Assembly (NCBI RefSeq): GCF_031851795.1
Contig: NZ_CP134696.1
Location: 2,341,001 to 2,405,000 of the forward strand
Reading direction: 5' to 3'
Length of the DNA stretch: 64,000 bases
Origin: Pontibacter sp. G13
GTDB taxonomy: Bacteria > Bacteroidota > Bacteroidia > J057
This document shows positions 1-8,601 of the stretch, one piece after another. The notes under the pieces were generated by a model that was given only the letters and a program-made list of their open reading frames with translations, was not told the DNA's origin and ran no database searches. Position 1 is the stretch's first letter. Every line of letters starts with the position of its first letter. Made by a program: the position numbers and the translations under genes.

Positions 1-27
1 ATCCCGGAATTTAGCAGGAGCCGGATT

Positions 28-1176
28 ACCCACGGGCCAGTGCACTTGCCGAAATCCGCCTCAGGATTTCCGGGCAATGAATTGCCCGGTTGTGGGATGT
101 CGCGCCTACAGTGCTTGCATGGATGCCAAGCGCTAAAATATTGCCTCATCCCGCAAAATTCCGACGCGGTGGCGCCTGTGGGTGGGGGAATTTATGCGGG
201 ATCTCACGCCTCGTGCATGCTGGGGCTCGTCTTTTATCGGGAGAGGAATGAGGGCCATATTACTCCCTTGGCATCCGTCCTGCCCTGTGGGCGCCCTACC
301 GCGGAATTGAGCAGGAGGCGGATTACCCACGGGCCAGTGCACTTGCCGAAATCCGCCTCAGCAGAGTTTGTTTGGGCCGATGCACTTGCCGAAATCCGCC
401 TCAGGATTTCCGGGCAATGAATTGCCCGGTTGTGGGATGTCGCGCCTACAGCGCTTGCATGGATGATGATGAGGCCAGAACGTCTCCGATGCCCAAGCCT
501 CGCACGTCATCTTCGACGGCAATGGGCCCTGGCTTGTGTGTAGGCGCCGATCGGGGATCTCCTGAGCGCGAGCAGGAATGCCAAGCCTACTCCACATGCC
601 CCCGCGGCGATCTCCTTGGATGCCATGCAAGCTCAGGGAGATTCCGGATAGGGCTCCAGCGCGAGGGCCGTGGCAGATGCCCTTCCGGAATGACGTGATG
701 GGGGGATTCTGAGCAGGAGGCGGATTACCCACGGGCCAGTACACTTGCCGAAATCCGCCTCAGGATTTCCGGGCAATGAATTGCCCGGTTGTGGGATGTC
801 GCGCCTACAGCGCTTGGATGGATGCCAAGCGAAAAAATATTGCCTCATCCCGCAAAATTCCGACGCGGTGGCGCCTGTGGGTGGGGGAATTTATGCGGGA
901 TCTCACGCTTTGTGCATGCTAGGGCTTGTCTTTTTTCAGGAGCGGAATGAGGGCCATGTTTCTCCCTTGGCATCCATCCTGCCCTGCGGGCGCCCAATCC
1001 TTAGCAGGAGCCGGATTACCCACGGGCCAGTGCACTTGTCGAAATCCGCCTCAGCAGAGTTTGTTTGGGCCGATGCACTTGCCGAAATCCGCCTCAGATT
1101 TCCGGGCAATGAATTGCCCGGTTGTGGAATGTCGCGCCTACAGCGCTTGGATGTTTGAAAGCGCTGTAGGCGCGAC
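28..1176. repeat. Tandemly duplicated hairpin-rich non-coding module
   Basis: A first unit (from about 28, beginning ACCCACGGGCCAGTGCACTT) recurs at about 726, and a second unit (from about 325, carrying GCAGAGTTTGTTTGGGCCG) recurs at about 1018. A block of roughly 0.7 kb is therefore present twice. Each unit carries GAAATCC/GGATTTC, then the perfect stem CCGGGCAA/TTGCCCGG with loop TGAA, then TGTCGCGCCTACAGCGCTTG or a close variant. Open frames here run across the repeats and have no recognisable domain, so I read the block as non-coding. The function is unknown. It may be a decayed repeat array or the edge of an accessory insertion. Confidence 0.75.
1131..1176. repeat. 18-bp perfect inverted repeat ending the module
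   Basis: The arms 1131-1148 (GTCGCGCCTACAGCGCTT) and 1159-1176 are exact reverse complements around a 10-base spacer. The left arm is the conserved tail of the repeat module. Only this last copy has gained a full complementary arm, so this is the probable right boundary of the array. Confidence 0.8.
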
Positions 1177-1207
1177 ACCTCGCAGGCATGGGTTTCCAAC
1201 CCTTGAC

Positions 1208-1397
1208 CTCGTGCGGATGGCTTGCGGCGGCGCGAAGTGCCTGGAGTGGCCGACCTTCGGGAGGAGTCTCGCATCTGGGGGCGGCGATCTATCGCCCCCA
1301 GATGCGAGACCGAGCGCCAGCGAGCACGGAAGGGACTGACCTGCCGACTCCTGATGCCAAGAAAGGAAATCCATGCCCAGATCGGCAGGGCGCGCCC
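1208..1397 (-). repeat. Dispersed structured repeat R1
   Basis: One of six related elements in the window, read on the minus strand. The outer stem pairs CGCGCC at 1391-1396 with GGCGCG at 1229-1234. A second stem pairs 1340-1347 with 1382-1389 (CCTGCCGA/TCGGCAGG). A third is a perfect 18-bp inverted repeat, 1266-1283 with 1293-1310. The conserved single-stranded part includes CTTCCGTGCTCGCTGGCGCT on the minus strand. It lies about 140 bp past the stop codon of the DEH reductase. No coding capacity is seen. The stretch 1398-1535 shows nothing else. Confidence 0.75.
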
Positions 1398-1535
1398 TAC
1401 TCTCCCAAAACAATCATCCCGGAAACCTACACTTGCAAAGCCGTGCAGATCTCCGGGAAAGCGTTCATCATGATCACGCATGATGAATCCTTAGATACCC
1501 GTATATAATCGGTATGAGTGCGTTACCTAATAGGC

Positions 1536-2291
1536 TTAGGAGAAGAACAATCCTCCGTTGATGTCGATGTTGGCACCGGTGATGAAGGAAGCTTCCTCAG
1601 ACACGAGGTACGCTACGAGGTCAGCTACTTCGTCAGGCTGTCCTTCGCGCTTCAACGGGGTAGCGGAAGCCACCTTGGTACGCACCTCATCCTTGGTGAA
1701 TGTATCGTGGAAGGTGGTGTCGATCATGCCTGGGCAAAGGGCGTTCACACGGATCTTGCGAGGTCCGAGTTCTTTGGCCAATGCGCGGGTGAAGGTCATG
1801 ACAGCGCCTTTGGAAGTCGCGTACGCCATCGCACCTGGGCCACCGCCATCACGGCCGGCCTGAGAGCTGAAGTTGATGATGCTACCACCATCGCCGTTCA
1901 TGCGCTCCACAACTGCTTTGGACACGAGGAATGCGGACTTCAGGTTGATGTCCATCACGCTATCCCAGAACGCCTCGTCCATCTCGTCGATCTTCTTACG
2001 GGCGATCAAACCACCGGCTACGTTCACGAGGATATCCACGTGATCGCCGAAGGCTTCTTTGGAAGCAGCCATCATCGCGTCGATGTCGGTCTGCTTGGTC
2101 ATATCGCCCTTGAATTTGATGGCGTTGCCTTCCATGCCTTCGATGAGGGAAATGGTTTTGTCAGCGGCTTCTTCGTTGTTGAGGTAATTGACGACAACAT
2201 TAGCGCCTAGAGCAGCCAATTTCAGAGAAACTTGGCGGCCAATATCTCGGCTTCCGCCGGTTACGATTGCTACTTTTCCTTTGAGATCCAT
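1536..2291 (-). CDS. SDR oxidoreductase, probable DEH (alginate monomer) reductase
   Basis: 251 residues, a typical single-domain classical SDR. It shows the nucleotide-binding loop TGGSRDIG near residue 12, NVAG (usually NNAG) near 91, a catalytic Ser in INFSSQ and the YATSK pair near 160. The Asp in TGGSRDIG replaces the usual second glycine of TGxxxGxG. It is the last gene of the alginate operon, 33 bp after the transporter. From the context I infer it reduces 4-deoxy-L-erythro-5-hexoseulose uronate (DEH) to 2-keto-3-deoxygluconate with NAD(P)H in the cytoplasm. A KduD-like role on the related ketouronate is the alternative. The fold is certain and the substrate is inferred. Confidence 0.85.
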   Translation of the reverse strand: MDLKGKVAIVTGGSRDIGRQVSLKLAALGANVVVNYLNNEEAADKTISLIEGMEGNAIKFKGDMTKQTDIDAMMAASKEAFGDHVDILVNVAGGLIARKKIDEMDEAFWDSVMDINLKSAFLVSKAVVERMNGDGGSIINFSSQAGRDGGGPGAMAYATSKGAVMTFTRALAKELGPRKIRVNALCPGMIDTTFHDTFTKDEVRTKVASATPLKREGQPDEVADLVAYLVSEEASFITGANIDINGGLFFS

Positions 2292-2324
2292 GCTTCGGAA
2301 AGTTGTTGGTGAATGATGAATAAA

Positions 2325-3620
2325 CTAAACAGAATGAGTATGTGGAGCTTTTCCAGTTGTTTTGACTCGTTCAATATTTCCACCCAGGAGGTAGATAGCC
2401 GCTACGCCCAGCGGTACCAATACCGCCCCGAGTAGAAATACATTGAGATAGTTGCCGTCAGCTGAAAGCATCGGGACGATTTTCGTTGTGACCAATACGC
2501 CAGCACTTGCTGCGAGACCGCCCAATCCAGCTACGGAGCCTACGGACTTCCCGGAGAAGAAATCACTCGGCAAGGTCTGGAGGTTTCCGATCACGAATTG
2601 GAAGCCAAAGAGGATCAATCCGATCAGGGTAATGGCGACCATCGGAGTGGAAGCAAATGCCGTCATGATCAGGCAGGGCAACATGATCATCCCACCGATG
2701 GTAATGATCGATTTGCGAACCTTGCCGACTTGCATGCCTCGTCCAATCCATCTCGCAGCGACCCAGCCACCGCTCAAGCTACCGAGTGCCGCGCCGACGT
2801 AGGGCAGCCAGGCAAATGCCCCGATATCCTTGATCTGGAAGCCAAAGCTCTCTGCCAGATAGATGGGCAACCAGTTGACAAACAGCCACCAGATCGGATC
2901 GATCAGGAAGCGGGAAATCAAAATGGCCCACGTCTCTTTGAAAGTCAGGAGCTTGCCCCAAGAGTAGGCAGGAGTAGCCTCATCGGCTTCGGCCTGCGTC
3001 TTCTGACCGCTGAGAATGTATTCACGCTCCTCATCGGACAACCAGGGGTGCTTGTCTGGGTTGGCCTTGTTGATGATCCACCACGGGATGATCCAGAGCA
3101 ATCCGACGGCACCGATGATCACGAAGGTCGCTTTCCAGCCCACTGCCAAGTACAGAAAGGCGATGGAGGGAGCGGCAATGACGGACCCGAGGGCCGCACC
3201 GGAGTTGAAGATCCCCTGTGCAAATGCACGCTCCTTGATCGGGAACCAGATGGCGGATGCCTTGGTGGCTCCGGGCCAGTTGCCGGATTCGCCCAGACCA
3301 AGCAACACGCGATAGAAGGCAAAGCCTCCTACCCCACGTGCCACTGCGTGGAGCGCTGCCGCGACAGACCATACAAAGATGGCCAGTACAAACCCGAAGC
3401 GGACACCGATCCAGTCCATGATTCGACCGAAAAGCCCTTTACCGAGGCCATATGCAACCGTGAAAATCAAGAGGATATTGGCATAGTCGTTTTTGTCCAT
3501 GCCCAAATCCTTCGATACTTCCGGCCACATCACCGCTAGGGCAGTCCGGTCGATATAGTTGATGACGGTGGCCAGGGCGATTAGGCCGATGATCCACCAC
3601 CGTAGTCCTTTTCCTTTCAT
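2325..3620 (-). CDS. MFS transporter, ACS/hexuronate family
   Basis: About 431 residues with some 12 hydrophobic segments, beginning WWIIGLIALATVINYIDRT, the signature first helix of the anion:cation symporter branch that includes ExuT and glucarate transporters. The frame extends eight codons upstream, but ATG at 3620 (MKGKGLRWW) gives the normal N-terminus. It sits between kdgF and the DEH reductase, 31 bp after kdgF. It probably carries unsaturated uronate or DEH across the inner membrane by proton symport. The family is clear and the exact substrate is inferred from context. Confidence 0.88.
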   Translation of the reverse strand: MKGKGLRWWIIGLIALATVINYIDRTALAVMWPEVSKDLGMDKNDYANILLIFTVAYGLGKGLFGRIMDWIGVRFGFVLAIFVWSVAAALHAVARGVGGFAFYRVLLGLGESGNWPGATKASAIWFPIKERAFAQGIFNSGAALGSVIAAPSIAFLYLAVGWKATFVIIGAVGLLWIIPWWIINKANPDKHPWLSDEEREYILSGQKTQAEADEATPAYSWGKLLTFKETWAILISRFLIDPIWWLFVNWLPIYLAESFGFQIKDIGAFAWLPYVGAALGSLSGGWVAARWIGRGMQVGKVRKSIITIGGMIMLPCLIMTAFASTPMVAITLIGLILFGFQFVIGNLQTLPSDFFSGKSVGSVAGLGGLAASAGVLVTTKIVPMLSADGNYLNVFLLGAVLVPLGVAAIYLLGGNIERVKTTGKAPHTHSV

Positions 3621-3650
3621 GTTTGGTCGTTTGAAGTTGCGCAAGGAGGG

Positions 3651-4007
3651 TTACTCGCCCACTTGGATGAAATCTTCCCGCATGGGGCTAAACACGTCGA
3701 TCAGGATTCCTGCTTCGGTGCAGGTACATCCGTGTGAAACGTGCGGAGGAATGTAGAAGGCATCTCCCGCGCGGAGGGTCTTCACCTCGTCCCCAATGGT
3801 CATTTCAAACACACCGCTCTCGACATAGGTCGCCTGAGAATGGTGGTGATCGTGGATTTCGCCAACTCCTCCGGCTTCAAATGCGACTTTGACCATCATG
3901 ATCTTGTCGTCATAGCCGTAGATCTTGCGCTTGAGTTTGGGTGCTACCTGTTCCCATTCGATTTCTTGGGAAAAGATGAATTCAGTACTTGTTGCTGCTG
4001 CGTCCAT
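3651..4007 (-). CDS. kdgF: Cupin, KdgF-type uronate-linearising enzyme
   Basis: 118 residues from ATG 4007, a single cupin barrel. The metal-binding motif is HDHHHSQATYVESGVFE, followed by GDAFYIPPHVSHGC, which supplies the last His. KdgF converts the cyclic 4,5-unsaturated monouronate released by alginate or pectin lyases into the linear ketone (DEH). A longer frame starts at 4031 but overlaps the preceding lyase. ATG 4007 lies one base past that stop and gives tight translational coupling. Length and motifs fit KdgF, and the position after PL17 supports it. Confidence 0.85.
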   Translation of the reverse strand: MDAAATSTEFIFSQEIEWEQVAPKLKRKIYGYDDKIMMVKVAFEAGGVGEIHDHHHSQATYVESGVFEMTIGDEVKTLRAGDAFYIPPHVSHGCTCTEAGILIDVFSPMREDFIQVGE

Positions 4008-4008
4008 G

Positions 4009-6228
4009 CTAATGAGTATGAGTGGGTTCAATCACTTCGAATGAATAGGCCCCTTGCCATTCGATGGTCGTTCCTTCGATCTCCATGGCTTGGGAATCCG
4101 TTGGATCTACCTGCTGCTTGCAATAGGCAAATCGGTATCGTGTGCCGTCCATTCCTTCCAGAAGGAGACAGCCGTATTGTTCGTTTTGAAAAAGAGAAGC
4201 GATGCGATCGATGCGGCTCCGTGGTTGGGCGACGCGCTCGGTATTGGAATTGACGCCTCCGTGGATTTCGTAGGCTTGGGCGAATGTCGCTGTCTTGCCT
4301 TGGGATTTGCGGAGCATGATCATCGGTTCGGTCCGCAAATTCTGGTTGGGATCATGTGCCCCCAGTCTGCCCATGAATGCTGAATCCACATCCGTCGTGT
4401 CAAAGGTCATCGACACAAATCGGCCTTCATGTAGCCACGTGAATCCTTGGTTTTGATCCACTTGGCCGCTCGCCAATTGCCAGATATGCTGATAGCCGTT
4501 TGCTTGGCCGAGTGGATACAGCGCACGTTCGGACGCCTGTAGAGATTGGGGCATTTCCATCCACTGCCCGAGATGATGGATCGGCATGTCAAACGCGTGT
4601 GCTTCCTCTGCTTCCACGGTCATCACATCCAATGCAATCGGAGCTCGTTGTCCCGGTATCTGGATCAATGCCACCATTCGCTCCATATCGACCCCCTCGT
4701 AGGCGTGGGCTTCACTCGCCACCACAAATTGAACGCCCTCCTGCCCCAGATGTAAATGCTTCAAATTAGGAGCGTGTGGCTGTCCTTTTTTCCATTTCCC
4801 CTGATAGTGGGAAGCTTGATCGACGACCAGCGCATTGTGTGCAATGGTATGCTTGGCGTAGGTTTTGTTTTCGGGTAAATAACGCCCCCCTTCTTTGGCG
4901 ACGACATTCACAAATCGGGCGGCCCCATAGTCAGTCAGGACTTCTGTTTGGCCAGCGTACAGCATGACGCCAAGGCGATCGAAGTGTCCGTGGTTCATGC
5001 CTTGTGAAGCGGCCTTGACTACGACGGTCCATTGATTGGCATCTTCTCCCATTCGAAGTAGGGCGATTCCGCCAAAGTCGCCTTCCGCCCCATCGGAAAT
5101 CCAGGCAGATCTCCGCTCGAAGGGCTCAGCTTTTCCTGCCTTCAATCCTTGTGCAATGGCCAATCCTGCTCCATTCATCAGAACGGAACCCTGACGATTG
5201 GCGAGATCCAGCCATTGGGGATTTTGACCTCCGTATTGATAGGCGAGATCACAGGCGAGAATCAATTCAGGCGCCAATTCGCTCATGCCCAAGATGGCAT
5301 CGTTGAGCGGCAGGAATCGTCCCTGTGCATCTGTCAATTGCACCAAGGTCTCCACTGCCTTAGGCAGCAATCCATCCCGATATTCGAAGATCTTCCGGGC
5401 TGGCTCTTGATGCTCAATCGCCAAAGCAAATTGCAAGTAGGGCACCATCGCGTACCGCTGGTAATATGGCCCCTCTGTATAATATCCGTCCGGCGAAAAG
5501 AGTGCATCTAGCTGAGCCAGAAATCCCGCCCGCTCCGGCATGCCCGATTCGGTGGGAACTCCATTGAAGGCCCATCGCACCAGATCGGGAGCTTCAAGGG
5601 CATATCCGGTCATACCGACAGCTGCCACTGCCCACACACCGTGGTTGTGGATGCGGTTGAATACTTCGGGAGATTCGACTGATAAAAATTGGGCGAATGG
5701 CATGAAAAGCTGGGACTCCACTTGTTCGCGCGTAGAGTCTTCCAGTGCTTTTCGGATGCAATCATAGCCCTGAATGGCCTGCACCAACCAAACCGCTTCA
5801 TTGAGCGATTGCCAGAAGAGTTTTCCGGGTGCATAGGATTTCTTGACGGGATGGCGGTCCAGAGTAGGATACAATTCCGCGTACTCCAGCAACATCTGCT
5901 GGGCAAAATCCAGATATTTCTGCTCGCCAGTCAATTGGTACAACAGCCCTGCGGTACGCAATTCTTTGGCGTTTTGCTTGTGGCGCTCATGGGTATATCC
6001 TCCACCGGGATCTTTGGGCACGGGTACATCGATGGGCGCATCGAGTACCGCAGCCATTTTGCCGATTGCCTGATCGATGGTTTGATCCATCAAAGGGACT
6101 GTGCCCCGTGCTTCCCGAATGTCGGTGATTTCCTCAGCGGTCACCATCAATCCAGGTTGGATGCTTTGCGCCATTCCTCCAAGGCTGATGCAGCAAGCCA
6201 CCCCTATTCCTATCCAACGCTTGATCAT
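4009..6228 (-). CDS. PL17 oligoalginate lyase (exolytic)
   Basis: 739 residues. A signal peptide (about 1-20, ending GMAQ) directs it to the periplasm or outer membrane. An alpha/alpha toroid domain (about 70-370) contains N195-H196 (HNHGVWAV) and the Tyr cluster GPYYQRYA near 253-260. Both match the Asn/His and Tyr catalytic positions known for Alg17c-type enzymes. The C-terminal heparinase II/III-like beta-sandwich begins around 380 and has MNHGHFD, the usual metal-site His. The enzyme removes unsaturated monouronates from alginate oligomers by beta-elimination. Its ATG overlaps the PL6 stop by 4 bp (ATGA). Confidence 0.93.
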   Translation of the reverse strand: MIKRWIGIGVACCISLGGMAQSIQPGLMVTAEEITDIREARGTVPLMDQTIDQAIGKMAAVLDAPIDVPVPKDPGGGYTHERHKQNAKELRTAGLLYQLTGEQKYLDFAQQMLLEYAELYPTLDRHPVKKSYAPGKLFWQSLNEAVWLVQAIQGYDCIRKALEDSTREQVESQLFMPFAQFLSVESPEVFNRIHNHGVWAVAAVGMTGYALEAPDLVRWAFNGVPTESGMPERAGFLAQLDALFSPDGYYTEGPYYQRYAMVPYLQFALAIEHQEPARKIFEYRDGLLPKAVETLVQLTDAQGRFLPLNDAILGMSELAPELILACDLAYQYGGQNPQWLDLANRQGSVLMNGAGLAIAQGLKAGKAEPFERRSAWISDGAEGDFGGIALLRMGEDANQWTVVVKAASQGMNHGHFDRLGVMLYAGQTEVLTDYGAARFVNVVAKEGGRYLPENKTYAKHTIAHNALVVDQASHYQGKWKKGQPHAPNLKHLHLGQEGVQFVVASEAHAYEGVDMERMVALIQIPGQRAPIALDVMTVEAEEAHAFDMPIHHLGQWMEMPQSLQASERALYPLGQANGYQHIWQLASGQVDQNQGFTWLHEGRFVSMTFDTTDVDSAFMGRLGAHDPNQNLRTEPMIMLRKSQGKTATFAQAYEIHGGVNSNTERVAQPRSRIDRIASLFQNEQYGCLLLEGMDGTRYRFAYCKQQVDPTDSQAMEIEGTTIEWQGAYSFEVIEPTHTH

Positions 6229-8531
6229 CTTTGGGCAGTTTTGAGGGTGGACAAATCAGGTCCCCATGCTTGGCCATTTGCCGGCGTGAAGTTGGGGCCT
6301 TGGGTATCTGTGGGAAGGGTCTCTAGCTGCTCCAATTGGAGGTTGTCAGGACGGTTGGTCTGGATCAGTTCCGGGTCGGAAATTCCACAAGATTCCCAGT
6401 GCATGTAGGGCGAACCGACGGAATGGTTGAGCTGAATCGGCTCGATATCCATGAAGATGGATTCCGATACTTCCAGCACTTGGACACCATGAAGGGCCAA
6501 GCTCGCTCCGCTTCGGTTTTTCTTGTGATGGCCGCCATCGATCAACGCGCAATTGGAGATTGCCACGGTTGGACCAGAAGTACTTTCATCCGTTCCTCCT
6601 CGGTACAATCTCAGGAACGCTCCGCCGATATGCTCCATCCAGCAGTGATCCATGACCACGCGCTCTGCATTGTAGATGCCCAAATCCTCGAATTCGGCAT
6701 CCATGGCAGCGATCGAGCCAGAGACATTGCGGAAGACACAATTGCGGAAGACGAGGCTGTCTGCGAATGTATCTTTATAGCCTCTGACGACATCGTAGGT
6801 ATGATTCACATCGAGATCGCGAATGAGGCAGTCGTCGATGATCACCTTGTAATTTTGGATCAATCCGTATTTGGAGGTGCGGATCAAGGTATTGCCGTAT
6901 CGGTCGGCTGCTTCCTCGCCGGAGATGGCGAGCCCTTGGAGTTGGATACTGCCGCCATGTTCCAAGACGATCATTTCGGAGCGCTGCGGGAAAATTTCGA
7001 CGCCTTCGTCAGCTGCCTGGATCGTCAGGGGGATATTCAGCTTGATGATTTTCGTGAGTTCGTAACGGCCGGGCTTGAGCATGAGTTTGTCTCCTGCTTG
7101 GGCCATTTTGGCTGCATCGAACAAGGTATTTTCTCCGGGCAGAACTTCGATGACCTTGCCGATGCCAAATCGATGCTCAGGCTCTTGATGGGGATACCAA
7201 GCGACGCCCACCTGATCAGCCTGTGTTCGTTCTTCCCAGACCTTGACGAGGTGTTTCGGAAGCTTGGGCATGTCCTCGATTTTGGAGGATTTCCATTTGC
7301 CTTGCTTGAATCCTTCGGCCTGCCAAGGTTCCATTCCCTCAGTGAATTCATTGCCTTCGAACGTGATCCCGGAGATGTCATCAAAGGTCGTGAACTGAGT
7401 AGGTGTACCATCGGCGAGGAACATATTGTCGGTCACTTTCGCGCCAGATGGAGGCAAGGACCGTTCAGAGTCGCTTCCCACACAGAGTTGGACATTGGCA
7501 CAGTTGATCAGTGCATTTCCAGTGATATGGGCATCGAGGACTTGAACGTATCGATTGGCGGGAGAATTAGGAACCCCATTCATTACAGCCAATGCGCTGC
7601 GGAATCCTTTTCCAGTCAATCCATACATGATATTGTTGCGGATGGTCTGGTACTGGTTGATCACGCGAATCCCTCCAGTATGGGGCATTCCGTTGCCGAT
7701 GAAGACATTCTCCTCCACCGTGGTGTAATCTCCGTGGCGCATGGTCAGCGTTCCACGGCATTCGAAGAAGGTGTTGCGACGGTAGGTATTGTTGCCGGAT
7801 TTGTTGGAAATGACTTCCACCTCTCCATTGCATCGATCGAAGAAGTTGTGTTCGACCACTGTCCGGCTATTCGTGTGGCAATAATGGCTGGTTCCGATTC
7901 GGAGCGTTTCGCCGCCATTGGACCCAAGATTGGGACGAGGTCCGAAATAGTTGTGATCGATTTGGTGTTGATTTTCCTGACTTTCAGGGGAATTCAGTCT
8001 AACCGCCACCATGACGCCTCGGTTCCTTTTTCCCACCAGATAGCAATGATCCAGTCGGTTGTGCTTTCCATACAGGGAAACCCAACGATCAGAAGCATGG
8101 CGATCGGGGTTGTTGAATTCATGAATGACGCACTCGGTCACTCGGCAATGATTGGCTAGGTTCTTGGAGTTTCTGCGGAAGGAAATGACATCTTCCGTAG
8201 GAGTATGGCCATTTCGGAAAACCAATCCGGACACTTCGAGATATTCTCCCGCAATTCGGAGATTGGATTCTCCTTCAAGGAATACCTTCCCGGGCGTTTC
8301 AGCACGCAGGTAAATATGGGCGTCCGGTGTTCCTTGGGCTTGGAAGACCAATTCCGCATGTTCCCAAACCCCATTGGCGAGTAGAATGGTGGTTCCGGGC
8401 TGTGCAGCTTTTGCGGCTTCATGGAATTCCTCCACGGTTTTGACCAGCACTTCGGATTGCGCATGCACATTGGCACTACCCAATAAGAAGTATATGGTCC
8501 CCAAAATCGCGATACATAGATGTCTAAGCAT
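6225..8531 (-). CDS. PL6 alginate lyase, two beta-helix domains
   Basis: 768 residues with a clear signal peptide (about 1-25, ANVHAQ). It folds as two right-handed parallel beta-helix domains (about 30-400 and 470-720), like AlyGC. The catalytic residues can be placed: K244 (VISNKSG) and R265 (TLTMRHG), 21 residues apart as in AlyGC. Calcium ligands N205, E237 and E239 sit at the same constant offset. It cleaves alginate polymer or oligomers outside the cytoplasm and feeds the PL17 enzyme. It is the first structural gene of the operon and lies directly behind a terminator-like hairpin (8551-8601). Confidence 0.93.
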   Translation of the reverse strand: MLRHLCIAILGTIYFLLGSANVHAQSEVLVKTVEEFHEAAKAAQPGTTILLANGVWEHAELVFQAQGTPDAHIYLRAETPGKVFLEGESNLRIAGEYLEVSGLVFRNGHTPTEDVISFRRNSKNLANHCRVTECVIHEFNNPDRHASDRWVSLYGKHNRLDHCYLVGKRNRGVMVAVRLNSPESQENQHQIDHNYFGPRPNLGSNGGETLRIGTSHYCHTNSRTVVEHNFFDRCNGEVEVISNKSGNNTYRRNTFFECRGTLTMRHGDYTTVEENVFIGNGMPHTGGIRVINQYQTIRNNIMYGLTGKGFRSALAVMNGVPNSPANRYVQVLDAHITGNALINCANVQLCVGSDSERSLPPSGAKVTDNMFLADGTPTQFTTFDDISGITFEGNEFTEGMEPWQAEGFKQGKWKSSKIEDMPKLPKHLVKVWEERTQADQVGVAWYPHQEPEHRFGIGKVIEVLPGENTLFDAAKMAQAGDKLMLKPGRYELTKIIKLNIPLTIQAADEGVEIFPQRSEMIVLEHGGSIQLQGLAISGEEAADRYGNTLIRTSKYGLIQNYKVIIDDCLIRDLDVNHTYDVVRGYKDTFADSLVFRNCVFRNVSGSIAAMDAEFEDLGIYNAERVVMDHCWMEHIGGAFLRLYRGGTDESTSGPTVAISNCALIDGGHHKKNRSGASLALHGVQVLEVSESIFMDIEPIQLNHSVGSPYMHWESCGISDPELIQTNRPDNLQLEQLETLPTDTQGPNFTPANGQAWGPDLSTLKTAQR

Positions 8532-8550
8532 GATCCTTTTTTTCAGCGAG

Positions 8551-8601
8551 TAAAAAACGGGGGGCAGTAACCCCGACTATGGTACAGCCACTGGCCCCCC
8601 G
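8551..8601 (-). promoter_or_regulatory. Terminator/attenuator hairpin in the alginate operon leader
   Basis: On the minus strand CGGGGGGCCAGT (8601-8590) pairs with ACTGCCCCCCG (8568-8558), with one bulged C, and is followed at once by TTTTTT (8557-8552). This is a textbook intrinsic terminator, yet it stands 20 bp before the PL6 start codon. The likely role is conditional termination of a leader transcript. It could instead simply end an upstream transcript, with a second promoter very close to PL6. Confidence 0.8.

Noticed and set aside
40-1339. Several open reading frames of 70-180 residues in the left repeat block
   Set aside because: They traverse the duplicated repeats in different frames, show no domain or signal, and vary only because of repeat insertions.
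6336-8159. 607-residue open frame on the plus strand
   Set aside because: It is the shadow of the PL6 lyase, whose catalytic residues and signal peptide are unambiguous on the minus strand.
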